Shown piece after piece: positions 18,984 through 28,760 of a DNA stretch of 64,000 nt. The notes below the pieces were generated by a model. It made no database searches. It was not told where the DNA came from and saw only the letters and a list, made by a program, of their open reading frames with translations. Where the stretch lies: assembly GCF_963675395.1 (NCBI RefSeq), contig NZ_OY776222.1, positions 1,426,001 through 1,490,000 of the forward strand. The letters are read 5' to 3'. A program made the position numbers and the translations under genes. Position 1 is the first letter of the stretch, and the number at the start of each line of letters is the position of its first letter. This DNA is from an uncultured Vibrio sp. Lineage in GTDB: Bacteria > Pseudomonadota > Gammaproteobacteria > Enterobacterales > Vibrionaceae.

Positions 18984-19247
18984 TCTTTCACCTAACGATT
19001 AAAGACGGTTTGTCGAGCATTTTAGAAAGGTGATGTCTCCCTTGCAAGAAGATTCAAGCCGTTGCTGCAGACCGGAGTGAAAGATGGGTCAGAACACGCC
19101 TGCCGCTGGTGACAACTCTCCCCATAACATTGTGTTTTAGGTGCTCTATCTTCAACGATGACAACCTTGCGACGAACAGTGTATATTCCAACACTAACAA
19201 ATAATAATTGATTCTGCGTGAGAGGAATTGATTCTTAGGAGGAAACA

Positions 19248-20135
19248 GTGGATTGGATTCAAAGTGTACATAGCTATATTCGCGTCGTTGAAGAGGGAAG
19301 CTTTAACGGTGCAGCACGAAAACTCAATACCACCAGCTCGGCCATCAGTAAGCGCATTCAATGGCTCGAAGATAAAGTGGGTGTACAACTGCTAAAACGC
19401 ACCACTCGCTCAATCAGCCAAACGGAAGCAGGCGCTCTATTCTACGAGCGTGCCAAAAGCCAGCTCGATTCCTGGCAGTCCGTTTTAGACGAGACTCGCT
19501 CCGTGAACCAATCCCCGGCCGGGCTGTTAAAAATTGGTGCGACACTTGCGGTGGGTTCTAAGTTTCTCGTCCATTACCTAGATGACTTTCTTGAACAATA
19601 TCCAGACATAACCTTACAGCTGACGACGACATTGCCCGGTCAACTCCCTGAATTGAGTCTGGATCTCTTTATCAGCCGAGAGCTGGAGCAACTTAACTCG
19701 CTTAGCTTTAAAGCCAGCCCTCTGTTTAAGCATAAGGCTCAGTTCTATGCCGCTCCGAGTTACTTGGAAAAGAACGGCACACCAGAACGTGTTGAAGATT
19801 TAACCCAACACAACGTGCTTATCTGGGGTGAAAAACCAGTAAGAGAAATTAAAACCAATAAACACCAGCGGATTAGCTTGTCCGGTAATTTTGCCACCAC
19901 AAACCCAGAAGCTCTGTTTCATGGTGCTAAACGAGGAATGGGGATACTCATGACCAACAATGTCATGATCAAAGATGATCTAAAATCCGGAGCATTGGTG
20001 CCTATTTTACCAGACGTAACGGCCGATGAAGCGATAGTCTATGCTTATTACCCCAAACTAGACTACCAACACACGAGAACTCAATTGTTTCTCGATTATT
20101 TAAAATCTCGATTAGAAGAAGAAAAGCGAGAATAA
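19248..20135 (+). CDS. LysR family transcriptional regulator
   Basis: A 295-residue regulator with an N-terminal winged helix (about residues 1-60, GSFNGAARKLNTTSSAISKRIQWLEDKVGVQLLKRTTR) and a periplasmic-binding-protein-like effector domain (about 90-290). The start is GTG at 19248 with AGGAGG seven bases upstream. The sequence resembles the CrgA/YafC-like branch. No divergent target gene is adjacent (the upstream gene is a small hypothetical), so targets are unknown. Confidence 0.92.
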   Translation: MDWIQSVHSYIRVVEEGSFNGAARKLNTTSSAISKRIQWLEDKVGVQLLKRTTRSISQTEAGALFYERAKSQLDSWQSVLDETRSVNQSPAGLLKIGATLAVGSKFLVHYLDDFLEQYPDITLQLTTTLPGQLPELSLDLFISRELEQLNSLSFKASPLFKHKAQFYAAPSYLEKNGTPERVEDLTQHNVLIWGEKPVREIKTNKHQRISLSGNFATTNPEALFHGAKRGMGILMTNNVMIKDDLKSGALVPILPDVTADEAIVYAYYPKLDYQHTRTQLFLDYLKSRLEEEKRE

Positions 20136-20261
20136 CTTCGATAACTAGACGTGCTCCGAAAGCATTCCCTTGCCTTAGATGACTTTGGCACTAGCCAAAA
20201 GGCGCATAAGAATGAGAGCGAACAACAAAACTGCGTCAAAACAGAGCACCCAGCATAAAGC

Positions 20262-20288
20262 AAGGCGGGTTACCCCGCCGGCTTTTAT
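20262..20288. terminator. Terminator between the lysR gene and the chemoreceptor gene
   Basis: GGCGGG (20264-20269) pairs with CCCGCC (20274-20279) around a 4-base loop. T-rich sequence follows on both strands, so it can serve either converging gene. Confidence 0.75.
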
Positions 20289-22408
20289 GAAGCCTTACTC
20301 ACTTCAAAACGCCCGACTAACTGGTCGAGACGCTGTAGTGAATTCTGCATCAATGTTGTTCTACGAGATAACTGTGAAGAGGCTTCTTGAAGTTGAGTCA
20401 CCGTAGACTGCGCTTCATCCGCTGTTTGTCGGTGTTCTTCACTGTTTCTGGCGATATCCTGAATCAAAGTAAACAGACTGGTGACTGAAGTTTGCAACTG
20501 TTCGCTTCTGGCCGATTCATCCACGACTTGCGTGTTATTCTCCACATTGGTGATCCCTTCCTGCATATAGCTAACAGCACGCTCTGACTGAGTATGAAGC
20601 GCTGTCATTAACTCACCAATGTTATTCGCCGCCTGGGAAGTCTTGTTAGCAAGCACTCGCACTTCATCTGCAACGACAGAGAAACCGCGGCCATGCTCTC
20701 CGGCTCGCGCCGCTTCAATTGCAGCGTTCAACGCCAGTAGATTGGTTTGAGCCGTTATTTCAGTAATGACAGAAACAATGCTGCCTATTTTTTGCATTTC
20801 ATTGTTCACTTCGTTCACTGTTTCAGCTGAAGATTGAACAATGCTTTTAATTTGCTGAGCACTTTCAGCGGCTTTCTGATATTCAAGTTGGGCTGACTGT
20901 ACTGTCTGCTGCATCAACTCATTCATTTCATTTGCAGTATCATTAGCGCTATTGATTTCTTTGCTTTGAACACCCGCAAGAGAAAGCATATCAGTAATGG
21001 AAGTCGCCGTCATATCACTACTTGTAAGCAATACCTGGCTACGACGGAACATAGACTCCGACACCTTTTGCACTTCTTTACTGGCGAAAACGAGCTCTTC
21101 AATAATACCTTCTAAACTATCGATAAAACTGTTAGTCCAACGACCTAAATCACCCGTTTCATCTGACTTAAATTTACTCTCATTCAGGCGACGCGTTAGG
21201 TTCCCATCGCCTTCTGCTAATACCTGCATTACCTGAGTCATACTTTCAAGGTTTTTAGCCATAGGTTTAGCACTAAAAACATGGAACAACCCTATCGCAA
21301 CAAGCCCCATGAAGATAGAGAGCAATAAGAGCAGATCTTTTGCTAAAGGGAAGAAGGCATCAATCACAAAAGGAACCAGCATAGGCCCGAAGATACTCAA
21401 TGTGAATTGCTGATTCAGTTTTTGTGCAACAGAACGATGGCGGTAAACCTCTTCCAGGTCTGACTCACACATCATGCCCCAACGATCGCTCGATCCGGGC
21501 AAAGTGAATGTCACACCCTTACCTATCACAGGTATATGTCGGTAATCCGAATAACCCGGATAATCGATGTATAGGTTCTCACCATTTCGGATCGTTTCTC
21601 GAATCCCTGGGTGGAGCTTATTCGTCGCTGGGTCATTGAACACAATCTCAAATTCGGTATGATGATTTACCTTCACCACACCCCATTTGGTATGAACACC
21701 ATCTTTCAAGTTCTCTCCGTGAGAAAAGTGGTTATCCTCAAAGCGGGAACGAGACAGAGCAACACCAGGTTTAATAGCAGGGTCAAAGTTAGAGTCGACC
21801 ATAAATAGATAGTTATCACCTGATTCGCTATAGATATGACCCGCTTCTCGCTGAATTAAATCACCAATAACATCATTAGGAACACGCCCACACAAGCAGC
21901 CTTTTGTATTGTCTTCAAATTCTATTGGCTGATAGAACATGAGCGTCACTTCATCATGAAAATGAGAGCTAGATGGCCCAATAGTTAATGTCACATTATC
22001 ACGATATGGACCGTGCAAAAAAGGTTGGGTAAGCCCTTCTTGCAACGCTTCCGGTGATACAACTTTCTTTCCTTTCTGCGCCACATATGAAGATTCAATA
22101 ATCTCTCCATGAGCAGAAACAATAAATAATTCGGATAGGTCAGAACTGCGCTGTAATAGACGATTTAACGTATCTCGGTATTCATGTTTAGATTTAGTCG
22201 CGACGTAAAGAGAAGCGTCATGCAGAAAGGACCACTGATTTTCAGCCCAGGTGGTTAAAATTTTAACTCTAGTATTGGCAATATTTTCAAAAGTTTGTTC
22301 TAAAGAGGCTTTACGCTTTCTGTTAAACCAGCAAGCTTTGCGCATTGCGAGTTTACCCGTACAACCAAACCACGGCAGCCACCTCTGTTCTTCAGGCGTC
22401 AATTGCAT
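20285..22408 (-). CDS. Methyl-accepting chemotaxis protein with soluble N-terminal sensor region
   Basis: Chemoreceptor signalling to CheA/CheW. The 707-residue product ends in a standard MCP signalling domain with the hairpin tip [27 protein letters not shown], preceded by a HAMP-like segment (about 385-440). About 330 residues of Cache-like sensor sequence come first, with no N-terminal membrane segment. The only hydrophobic stretches are two adjacent ones at about 340-385 ([15 protein letters not shown] and [17 protein letters not shown]). Read literally, the sensor would be cytoplasmic, followed by a membrane hairpin. GAGGG precedes the start. The ligand is unknown. Confidence 0.9.
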   Translation of the reverse strand: MQLTPEEQRWLPWFGCTGKLAMRKACWFNRKRKASLEQTFENIANTRVKILTTWAENQWSFLHDASLYVATKSKHEYRDTLNRLLQRSSDLSELFIVSAHGEIIESSYVAQKGKKVVSPEALQEGLTQPFLHGPYRDNVTLTIGPSSSHFHDEVTLMFYQPIEFEDNTKGCLCGRVPNDVIGDLIQREAGHIYSESGDNYLFMVDSNFDPAIKPGVALSRSRFEDNHFSHGENLKDGVHTKWGVVKVNHHTEFEIVFNDPATNKLHPGIRETIRNGENLYIDYPGYSDYRHIPVIGKGVTFTLPGSSDRWGMMCESDLEEVYRHRSVAQKLNQQFTLSIFGPMLVPFVIDAFFPLAKDLLLLLSIFMGLVAIGLFHVFSAKPMAKNLESMTQVMQVLAEGDGNLTRRLNESKFKSDETGDLGRWTNSFIDSLEGIIEELVFASKEVQKVSESMFRRSQVLLTSSDMTATSITDMLSLAGVQSKEINSANDTANEMNELMQQTVQSAQLEYQKAAESAQQIKSIVQSSAETVNEVNNEMQKIGSIVSVITEITAQTNLLALNAAIEAARAGEHGRGFSVVADEVRVLANKTSQAANNIGELMTALHTQSERAVSYMQEGITNVENNTQVVDESARSEQLQTSVTSLFTLIQDIARNSEEHRQTADEAQSTVTQLQEASSQLSRRTTLMQNSLQRLDQLVGRFEVSKAS

Positions 22409-22797
22409 AAAAATCCCTCGTTTTCATATTCTTATGAAGAAAATTTTGCAATACGCGTTCCAACATTGAGATGTTAGTACATTATTCCGCGCTTAAATAA
22501 AATAAGGAGCGAGTTGACTATAATATTAAAAATCAACCAGTTAAATCAACTTCAAGCATTCCCCACACATACATAAGCACTCTCTACTATAGGGAAACAA
22601 ACCCCATATAGCACCAATTTGGTGCCATTAAATCACTATATCGAGTCGGATTAAGGGGTAGTGCTCAACACTTCTGTCGGGAGGATTCGGTTTACTTTCA
22701 ACCCGGTAGGTTTACCAGCTTCGCTGGGCAAACAAAAAAAGCCAAGTAATACTTGGCCTTTTCAAACTAACAAGATAATAGGGTATAACCCCGCGTA
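22409..22797. other. Intergenic region with palindromes
   Basis: 389 bases between two minus-strand genes, holding the chemoreceptor promoter and the endopeptidase terminator. A perfect palindrome GCACCAATTTGGTGC lies at 22611-22625 and a short hairpin CCAGCTTCGCTGG near 22714-22726. Neither has an assigned role. Confidence 0.5.
22733..22762 (-). terminator. Rho-independent terminator of the M23 endopeptidase gene
   Basis: On the minus strand GCCAAGT pairs with ACTTGGC around a 3-base loop and is followed by a run of seven T. Confidence 0.88.
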
Positions 22798-24081
22798 TTA
22801 TAAAACCGCGTTCTCTTTTTCTTTCAGCAGCTTATCCATCGCATCACGATTAGCAATGAAGGTTGCCATTTCTTTCTTAGGCACCGAGCTCGCCATCGGA
22901 ATGTTTGCTCTCATGGCATTTACTGGTCGCCCATATTGGATCAGCTCGTAGTGCAGGTGAGGCCCAGTAACACGACCCGTTTTACCCGACAGACCGATTC
23001 GTTGGCCACGAGATACTTTTTGCCCTTTCTTCACCAAGATCTTACTTAGGTGTAGATAGCGGGTTTTGTACTTACTGCCGTGTTCAACCACGACGTAATT
23101 ACCCGCATATGGGTGTTTACGTGTCATGATAACTGTCCCGTCACCTGTTGAAACCACTGGTGTACCGATTGGCGTCGCGAAGTCGGTACCATTATGTGGT
23201 GCGATACGACCTGTCACAGGATGATGTCGGTTAGGGTTAAAGCCAGAACTAATACGCCAACCACGACTCACAGGGTAACGCTGGAAAGCACGCTGTAGGC
23301 TTTCACCTTTCGCGTTATAAAACTGACCATCGGTATGCAGATATGCTGTGATTTCACGACCGCGATTATAAATTTTAATCGCTTCAATTTCATTCTTACC
23401 TGTTGAGAACCCGTTGATGCTTTGTGAACGTCTAACCACTTCAAAACGGTCTCCAGCGCGAAGATCTTTGCCAAAGTTTAATTGCTCTTTTAGCAAGCTC
23501 ACAACCTGGCTGATTTCAGCAGACGTTAAACCAAGACGACTGGCTGATGAAGAGAAACTCCCATGAATAACGCCAACCAGAGGTTCTTGAGTCCAAATAC
23601 CAGGAATTGAAATGTCGGTAAAGTTATAACTACCGTCACCATTCAGCTCATAAACTACTTTGTCTGCAATAGAAAATTGCAGTTCCATTTTAAGTAGTTC
23701 ACCTTCGATATCATCACGCCAGAATCGTAATGTATTGCCGGGTTTTAACGTATCCAGAGCAAGGTAGTTTAAGTCAGTTTCCATGACTTTCATTAATGAG
23801 CTATAGCCAAAACCAAGCTGACTAAAAATTGTACTAAGATTGTCGCCAGCCTGGATCTGATACTCAAAGTTTGGTGGGGTGACAACTTCTGCAGTCGTCG
23901 CATCAAGAATTCTTTCAACAACCTGCGATTCTGGCAGGTTTAAAGCAATGGTTTTCGTCAATGGTGACTCTTTGAGAGAGTGAGAAATGCCAATAGCGAC
24001 CAAAACAGGTAAGGAGTACAACAGCAGCGCTCTACGACCCGTCAGATTCGGCAACCGTCTTGTAATTTCATTTGTAGACAC
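22798..24081 (-). CDS. M23 family murein endopeptidase (Shy/MepM-like)
   Basis: Zinc metallopeptidase that cuts peptide cross-links in peptidoglycan to allow cell-wall growth. The 427-residue product has an N-terminal membrane or signal segment (about 17-33). A LysM/OapA-like cell-wall domain follows (about 75-130, YQIQAGDNLSTIFSQLG). The C-terminal LytM domain (about 300-400) keeps the zinc ligands: His and Asp in HNGTDFATP and HxH in GPHLHYEL. Length and domain order match Vibrio ShyA/ShyB proteins; which one cannot be told here. The start is probably GTG at 24081, with AAGGAG 12 bases upstream. Confidence 0.93.
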   Translation of the reverse strand: MSTNEITRRLPNLTGRRALLLYSLPVLVAIGISHSLKESPLTKTIALNLPESQVVERILDATTAEVVTPPNFEYQIQAGDNLSTIFSQLGFGYSSLMKVMETDLNYLALDTLKPGNTLRFWRDDIEGELLKMELQFSIADKVVYELNGDGSYNFTDISIPGIWTQEPLVGVIHGSFSSSASRLGLTSAEISQVVSLLKEQLNFGKDLRAGDRFEVVRRSQSINGFSTGKNEIEAIKIYNRGREITAYLHTDGQFYNAKGESLQRAFQRYPVSRGWRISSGFNPNRHHPVTGRIAPHNGTDFATPIGTPVVSTGDGTVIMTRKHPYAGNYVVVEHGSKYKTRYLHLSKILVKKGQKVSRGQRIGLSGKTGRVTGPHLHYELIQYGRPVNAMRANIPMASSVPKKEMATFIANRDAMDKLLKEKENAVL

Positions 24082-24201
24082 GGGAATTACTATCTCCTTA
24101 TAAACAGGCCTAATAGCTTATGCATTCCAGCATAAGAAATCACTAGGAAATTTCGAGATCTAGCTCAGAAAACACCTTTTTTTTACACAAGGAAAATAAA
24201 T

Positions 24202-24834
24202 TCATCCTTGTTGCATATGTAAGGAATTACCTACACGCTTCAGGGATACAGAATTTAATTGTTTAGGTGGTTCCGACATCGCTTGATTTACATCATGCGT
24301 GAGATAGGAAGCCTCGATAATAGTATCATCTCGCCATTCCAATTGATGAAATTTAATACGATCACCGATGAACACACTATCAAGTAATATGACTCGGCTT
24401 GGGAGTGCGTCAAATTTAAACAGACCAATATAATAAAATGTCCCTGTGCCTTGTGTGGTCACGATCATCGGCGCAACGATCCAAGGCTCCTGATTTATCT
24501 GGCGTTGAACTATATACTCTGTCGGTAGCAAAACCTTACCTCTTGTAGAGTCAGCGTCATATTGACCTATCAAATAACCAAGTTCTTTATCCCAATCGTC
24601 AATGAAGCTCACTGCATTTTGTTCGGGAATTTGAATTGTCCATGGGTTTGAAGATTTGATATTAAGCACGTCCAAAATAATCGAATTTGATTGAACTTCA
24701 CGTGATGGAAACTTGGCTAATATTTCATCATCGGAGAGGCTAAATCGGTAAACACCAGCAACAATCACAGTGATTAATAATACAACGGGGATAAGAAGGA
24801 TAAGTGGAATAGGCAGAATTCTATTGCGAGCCAT
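24202..24834 (-). CDS. Single-pass membrane protein of unknown function
   Basis: A 210-residue protein with one strong N-terminal hydrophobic segment (about residues 8-28), probably an anchor, then an extracytoplasmic domain without recognised motifs or cysteines. The start ATG follows AACAAGGAAGTCTCT, an adequate ribosome site. It lies 120 bases upstream of the endopeptidase gene on the same strand, and co-expression is possible but not shown. No family recognised. Confidence 0.72.
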   Translation of the reverse strand: MARNRILPIPLILLIPVVLLITVIVAGVYRFSLSDDEILAKFPSREVQSNSIILDVLNIKSSNPWTIQIPEQNAVSFIDDWDKELGYLIGQYDADSTRGKVLLPTEYIVQRQINQEPWIVAPMIVTTQGTGTFYYIGLFKFDALPSRVILLDSVFIGDRIKFHQLEWRDDTIIEASYLTHDVNQAMSEPPKQLNSVSLKRVGNSLHMQQG

Positions 24835-25144
24835 AGAGACTTCCTTGTTTTTATATTTTATAAGTTGCGCTCGGAGTATATACCAAATAAAGACTCATCA
24901 CCGTAAAACAAACTCGGTACCAAGACATCAAATGTTTCAAAATAAAAATGACCAGTTCTGTCTAAGTTCGTCGAGTTTTCGTTTGAAAGGTGATCACTGG
25001 CATGAGGTGTTTAGGGTATAAATGTCCTAAACTGTTTCCTGAGAACTAGCGAAATTTAACCCCTCGTGACGCCAAGCATTCTATTTGCTTGTGCTGAAGC
25101 TCACTGAGGACATGAGTAAAGTTTGAGGTTTTTTAAGTTAAACG
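24835..25144. other. Divergent intergenic region, no feature recognised
   Basis: 310 bases between the membrane-protein gene and the GFA gene. It presumably contains both promoters. No clear repeat, operator or RNA structure was seen. Confidence 0.4.
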
Positions 25145-25552
25145 ATGCTAAAACCAAACAGTATCCACTCATGCGAATGTGCGTGCGGCTTGATTCAGCT
25201 GCGCTGTTTAGGCGAACCCATACGTACATCGATTTGCCACTGCTTTGAATGTCAAAAGCGAACAGGTAGCGTTTTTGGTGTTCAGGCACGCTTCGCCAAA
25301 GCGCACGTCATTTTAGACGGCGACGTTATCAGCTATACCAGAATCAGCGATGACGGGAGCGAAGTCCGATACGAATTTTGTCCAGCCTGTGGCACAACCA
25401 TGCGCTTGTTGCTGTCTACTGCGCCAGACATCATTGTTGTACCTGTAGGGCTTTTTAGTGACAAAGAATTTCAGGAACCAACCATATCGGTCTACGAGGA
25501 GAGAAAGCATGGCTGGGTGAGTTTCGAATGCACTATTGAGCACTTTGAATGA
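25145..25552 (+). CDS. GFA family (glutathione-dependent formaldehyde-activating-like) zinc protein
   Basis: A 135-residue protein of the GFA/CENP-V fold. The zinc-binding cysteines are visible in order: CECACG near residue 12, CHCFECQKRTG near 34 and FCPACGTT near 84. Members are often labelled formaldehyde-activating enzymes, but most have no proven activity and many are probably zinc-binding or S-(hydroxymethyl)glutathione-related proteins. The gene stands alone. Its start ATG lacks a strong ribosome site. Confidence 0.87.
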   Translation: MLKPNSIHSCECACGLIQLRCLGEPIRTSICHCFECQKRTGSVFGVQARFAKAHVILDGDVISYTRISDDGSEVRYEFCPACGTTMRLLLSTAPDIIVVPVGLFSDKEFQEPTISVYEERKHGWVSFECTIEHFE

Positions 25553-25755
25553 CTATATAGCCAGTGCTTATCGAAAATTTGTGCCTTTTTTCAAGCATTT
25601 TTCCTACGCTATCTCTGATCGCTTGTTTAGTGCGCTTGATCTATCCCTGCTTTTTTGAGTTTTTTTGAGAATGATCAACCGAGTTGTACTGTGAGGGGTT
25701 TCGTATCTCGGTATGAGCGCTATAATCTCCACCTAACATTTGGTGGGGTTTTATT

Positions 25756-26427
25756 GTGATTTCCAGACTTCCTCGTTGGGTGGAATATGGCGCGTTTCTA
25801 CTTGCTCTTCTCGCAGGCTGCGTCAATGCCGTCGGTCTACTCGGCTTTCAACATCAAGCGATAACACACATTTCCGGAACCGTAACTCAGCTAGGGAACA
25901 GCTTACTAACAGGTATGGACAGTTCCATTCACCTGTTCTTCATCGTATTCAGCTTTTTGATTGGTGCTGCGTTCAGTGGTTTTTTTATCGAAAGCAGTGC
26001 ATTGAAACTTGGGCGTCGTTACGGGGTTGCGCTGTGTATTGAAGGCAGTTTACTCCTTCTTAGTTTGGGCTTTTTGGTTCAGGGCAATGTTTATGGCCAA
26101 TATTTAGCTTCCGCTGCCTGCGGTTTGCAAAACGCGATGATTACGACGTTTAGCGGTGCTGTAGTCAGAACCACTCATATGACGGGTGTTATTACTGATC
26201 TGGGCATTATGATTGGAGAAAGCTTACGCGGACGTCAATTTGACCGACGAAAAGCCCTGTTATTCTTCTTTATCTTTTCAGGATTTTTGCTCGGTGGCGT
26301 AACCGGAGCAGCCCTATTTACTGTGTATGGTCTGCATACACTGATCTTTCCAGCTCTATTGGCATTTGCTACCGCAATTATCTATTGGATTTACTTGTAC
26401 ATGCTAAATCACAGCACAAGAGATTGA
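25756..26427 (+). CDS. DUF1275 (YoaK-like) membrane protein
   Basis: A 223-residue protein with about six hydrophobic segments and the DUF1275 signatures AGCVNAVGLLGF, ITHISGTVTQLGNSL, CGLQNAMITTFSGAVVRTTHMTGVITDLG. The start is GTG at 25756, with GGTGGGG about six bases upstream. The family is widespread in bacteria and annotated as a possible transporter, but its function is not established. No operon partner. Confidence 0.88.
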   Translation: MISRLPRWVEYGAFLLALLAGCVNAVGLLGFQHQAITHISGTVTQLGNSLLTGMDSSIHLFFIVFSFLIGAAFSGFFIESSALKLGRRYGVALCIEGSLLLLSLGFLVQGNVYGQYLASAACGLQNAMITTFSGAVVRTTHMTGVITDLGIMIGESLRGRQFDRRKALLFFFIFSGFLLGGVTGAALFTVYGLHTLIFPALLAFATAIIYWIYLYMLNHSTRD

Positions 26428-26973
26428 GAATAAAGAACTATCACGTTCCGACTGCAAAACAGCCTAAATGTAAAAAGTTTTATAACACTTAGGCTGCAAA
26501 GGTGCCCGACTGAATACCGTCAAAAACTAAACAGCAAATTCTGTTCTCAGTCCTAACGACCATCCCAAACTTTTCCTTACCCTCTTCTATCCCCCCAAAC
26601 TTGACATGTACCAGTGGAAAGTCGTTATGTTAAGAAAGTGTAACGGTGAAAAATCCAACAAATAGCAGGTGATTAAAATCACACTTACCCACGTTTTTAC
26701 TATTCCAATCACACTGCTTCCCAGAATTATCTTCACTGACGTAAATTGATGATACAATTTTCTAACACGGGCAACATATTCGTATACAGAATTGCATTAA
26801 TCAGCGAATTTACCGACAAATCGACTGAATAAGTAAATGTATATAATGAATAGTATTGCAATGGATGTAGTTTGCGGGTACCCTCCGCATCCTGCGATTA
26901 AATACGGATGTTTAGTGAATATTTATGTCATGCAGTATGGCAAGTATTGACTAGTAGTAACACGAGACAATGT
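26428..26973. other. Long upstream region of the YjiH gene with one hairpin
   Basis: 546 bases without a credible gene. CAGCCTAAATGT (26460-26471) can pair with ACACTTAGGCTG (26485-26496) with one mismatch. There is no T-run, so it is not a standard terminator. The promoter of the downstream permease gene must lie in the AT-rich second half. Confidence 0.45.
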
Positions 26974-28338
26974 ATGCACAATAATACTAATGCTACAGAA
27001 GCACCTAAAGGCAACTTTTGGATGTTCCTGATCCCATCCTTAATCGGTCTTCTGCTTTTTATGGCACCAATCTCTTACGATGGTGATCTTACTATCCCAG
27101 TTGCGGTCATGGCTAAAGTCATTCCTGCTGTACTCGGCGATACGTTAATTGCCATTATTACCGTTATTATCTCTTTTATGGCTGTCGCTTCTGTTCTTTG
27201 CAAAATTTTTCAGCCGGCTGCGATCCTTCGTAATGGTTTCCTGAACGGTTTATTTAACCCATCTCCACTTTGGTTACTTGTTCGCTTAATCGGCGCAGCT
27301 GCCGTGTTGATGACCTTCTTTGAAATCGGTCCTAAAGCAGTCTGGGAAGAAAATACAGGTGGATTGGTACTAACAGGGCTATTACCGACACTGTTTGCGG
27401 TTTTCATCTTTGCTGGCCTATTACTGCCACTGCTGCTTAACTTTGGCTTGCTGGAACTGTTTGGCGCACTGCTAAGTAAAATAATGCGTCCAGTATTTAA
27501 CCTGCCGGGTCGTAGTGCTATCGACTGTATGGCATCTTGGTTAGGTGATGGCAGTGTTGGTATACTGCTTACCAGTAAGCAGTACGAAAACAAGTTTTAC
27601 ACCCAACGTGAAGCTGCGGTAGTGGGCACCACATTCTCTGCGGTATCTATTACCTTCAGTTTGGTCGTCATCGCTCAGGTTCAACTTGAACACCTGTTCC
27701 TGCCGTTCTACGGTACTATTTGTCTTGCAGGTATCGTTGCCGCTGTGATTATTCCTCGCTTACCACCACTAAGCCTGAAGAAAGATCGCTATATTGATGA
27801 CAGCAAGCGAGACAAAGATGCAGATGCCGTTCCTGAAGGCCATACTACGTTTTCTTGGGGTATGGATCTGGCTCTTAAACGCGCATCTGAAGTGACCTCG
27901 TTCCAATCAGTGTTTAAAGAAGGTGTTCACAACGCAATAGATATGGTCTTTGGCGTTCTACCTGTCGTAATGGGCCTAGGTACCGTGGCTTTGGTAGTCG
28001 CAGAGTACACTCCTGTATTTGAGATTCTGGGTCAGCCATTCATTCCTTATCTTGAATTGCTACAAGTTCCTGAAGCAGTAGCCGCATCGCAAACCATCGT
28101 CGTTGGCTTTGCTGACATGTTTATCCCTGCGATTCTGGCTGCATCAATTGATAACGAAATGACGCGCTTTGTGATTGCGGCGATGTCAGTGACTCAGCTT
28201 ATCTACATGTCTGAAGTAGGTGCTTTGCTGCTAGGCAGTAAGATTCCAGTTAATATCGTAGAACTATTCGTTATCTTTATTCTGCGTACCCTAATCACAC
28301 TTCCTGTGATTTCTGGTATGGCGCATTTGATCTTCTAA
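26974..28338 (+). CDS. YjiH family membrane protein (nucleoside-recognition/Gate domain)
   Basis: A membrane protein of about 454 residues with ten or so hydrophobic segments. It contains a nucleoside-recognition Gate-type region (PLLLNFGLLELFGALLSKIMRPVFNLPGRSAIDCMASWLGDGSVGILLTS). The frame opens at 26908, but the ATG at 26974 (MHNNTNATEAPKGNFW) gives the usual YjiH N terminus and is preferred. Ribosome sites are weak at both. Transport of an unknown small molecule is the family-level guess. It ends in a terminator and has no operon partner. Confidence 0.85.
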   Translation: MHNNTNATEAPKGNFWMFLIPSLIGLLLFMAPISYDGDLTIPVAVMAKVIPAVLGDTLIAIITVIISFMAVASVLCKIFQPAAILRNGFLNGLFNPSPLWLLVRLIGAAAVLMTFFEIGPKAVWEENTGGLVLTGLLPTLFAVFIFAGLLLPLLLNFGLLELFGALLSKIMRPVFNLPGRSAIDCMASWLGDGSVGILLTSKQYENKFYTQREAAVVGTTFSAVSITFSLVVIAQVQLEHLFLPFYGTICLAGIVAAVIIPRLPPLSLKKDRYIDDSKRDKDADAVPEGHTTFSWGMDLALKRASEVTSFQSVFKEGVHNAIDMVFGVLPVVMGLGTVALVVAEYTPVFEILGQPFIPYLELLQVPEAVAASQTIVVGFADMFIPAILAASIDNEMTRFVIAAMSVTQLIYMSEVGALLLGSKIPVNIVELFVIFILRTLITLPVISGMAHLIF

Positions 28339-28355
28339 AATCAATTGCTCTTACT

Positions 28356-28381
28356 AAGGCTCCGCTGCGGGGCCTTTTTTA
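28356..28381 (+). terminator. Rho-independent terminator of the YjiH gene
   Basis: AAGGCTCCGC pairs imperfectly with CGGGGCCTT, followed by TTTTTT. Confidence 0.85.
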
Positions 28382-28760
28382 TTTCTTAGCGCAAGCCTTC
28401 CTATTGCTTCATTTCAATCATGGTTCGCAATACCAATCGATGAAATTGGCTGGTTATTCTCTTCTCTCAAGTTGGCACCGCTCTCATCAGACCAGCCTGT
28501 ACATACTCATCTTAGCATGCCCTCTTATCTAACTTATTCATATCAAAGAAGTAAATAATAACGTCAAGTCTCATCCATAATCAGAGTGTCAAATTTAGTG
28601 TTTTTTTATCCCAAAAGCGCATGTTTGGCTTCAAGTTTTTCATCATATTGTCGATAAGTAAGGAAGAACCAAACTCAGGTTTCTTTACTGTCAAATTCAC
28701 CCATTGAATAAGAGGTGAAAGCAGGGATAAGCCAATAGGGATATACTCAGAGGAAAACTA
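28382..28760. other. Intergenic region upstream of the second chemoreceptor gene
   Basis: About 380 bases holding the chemoreceptor promoter. No repeat or operator recognised. AGAGGAAA provides the ribosome site before the ATG. Confidence 0.4.
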
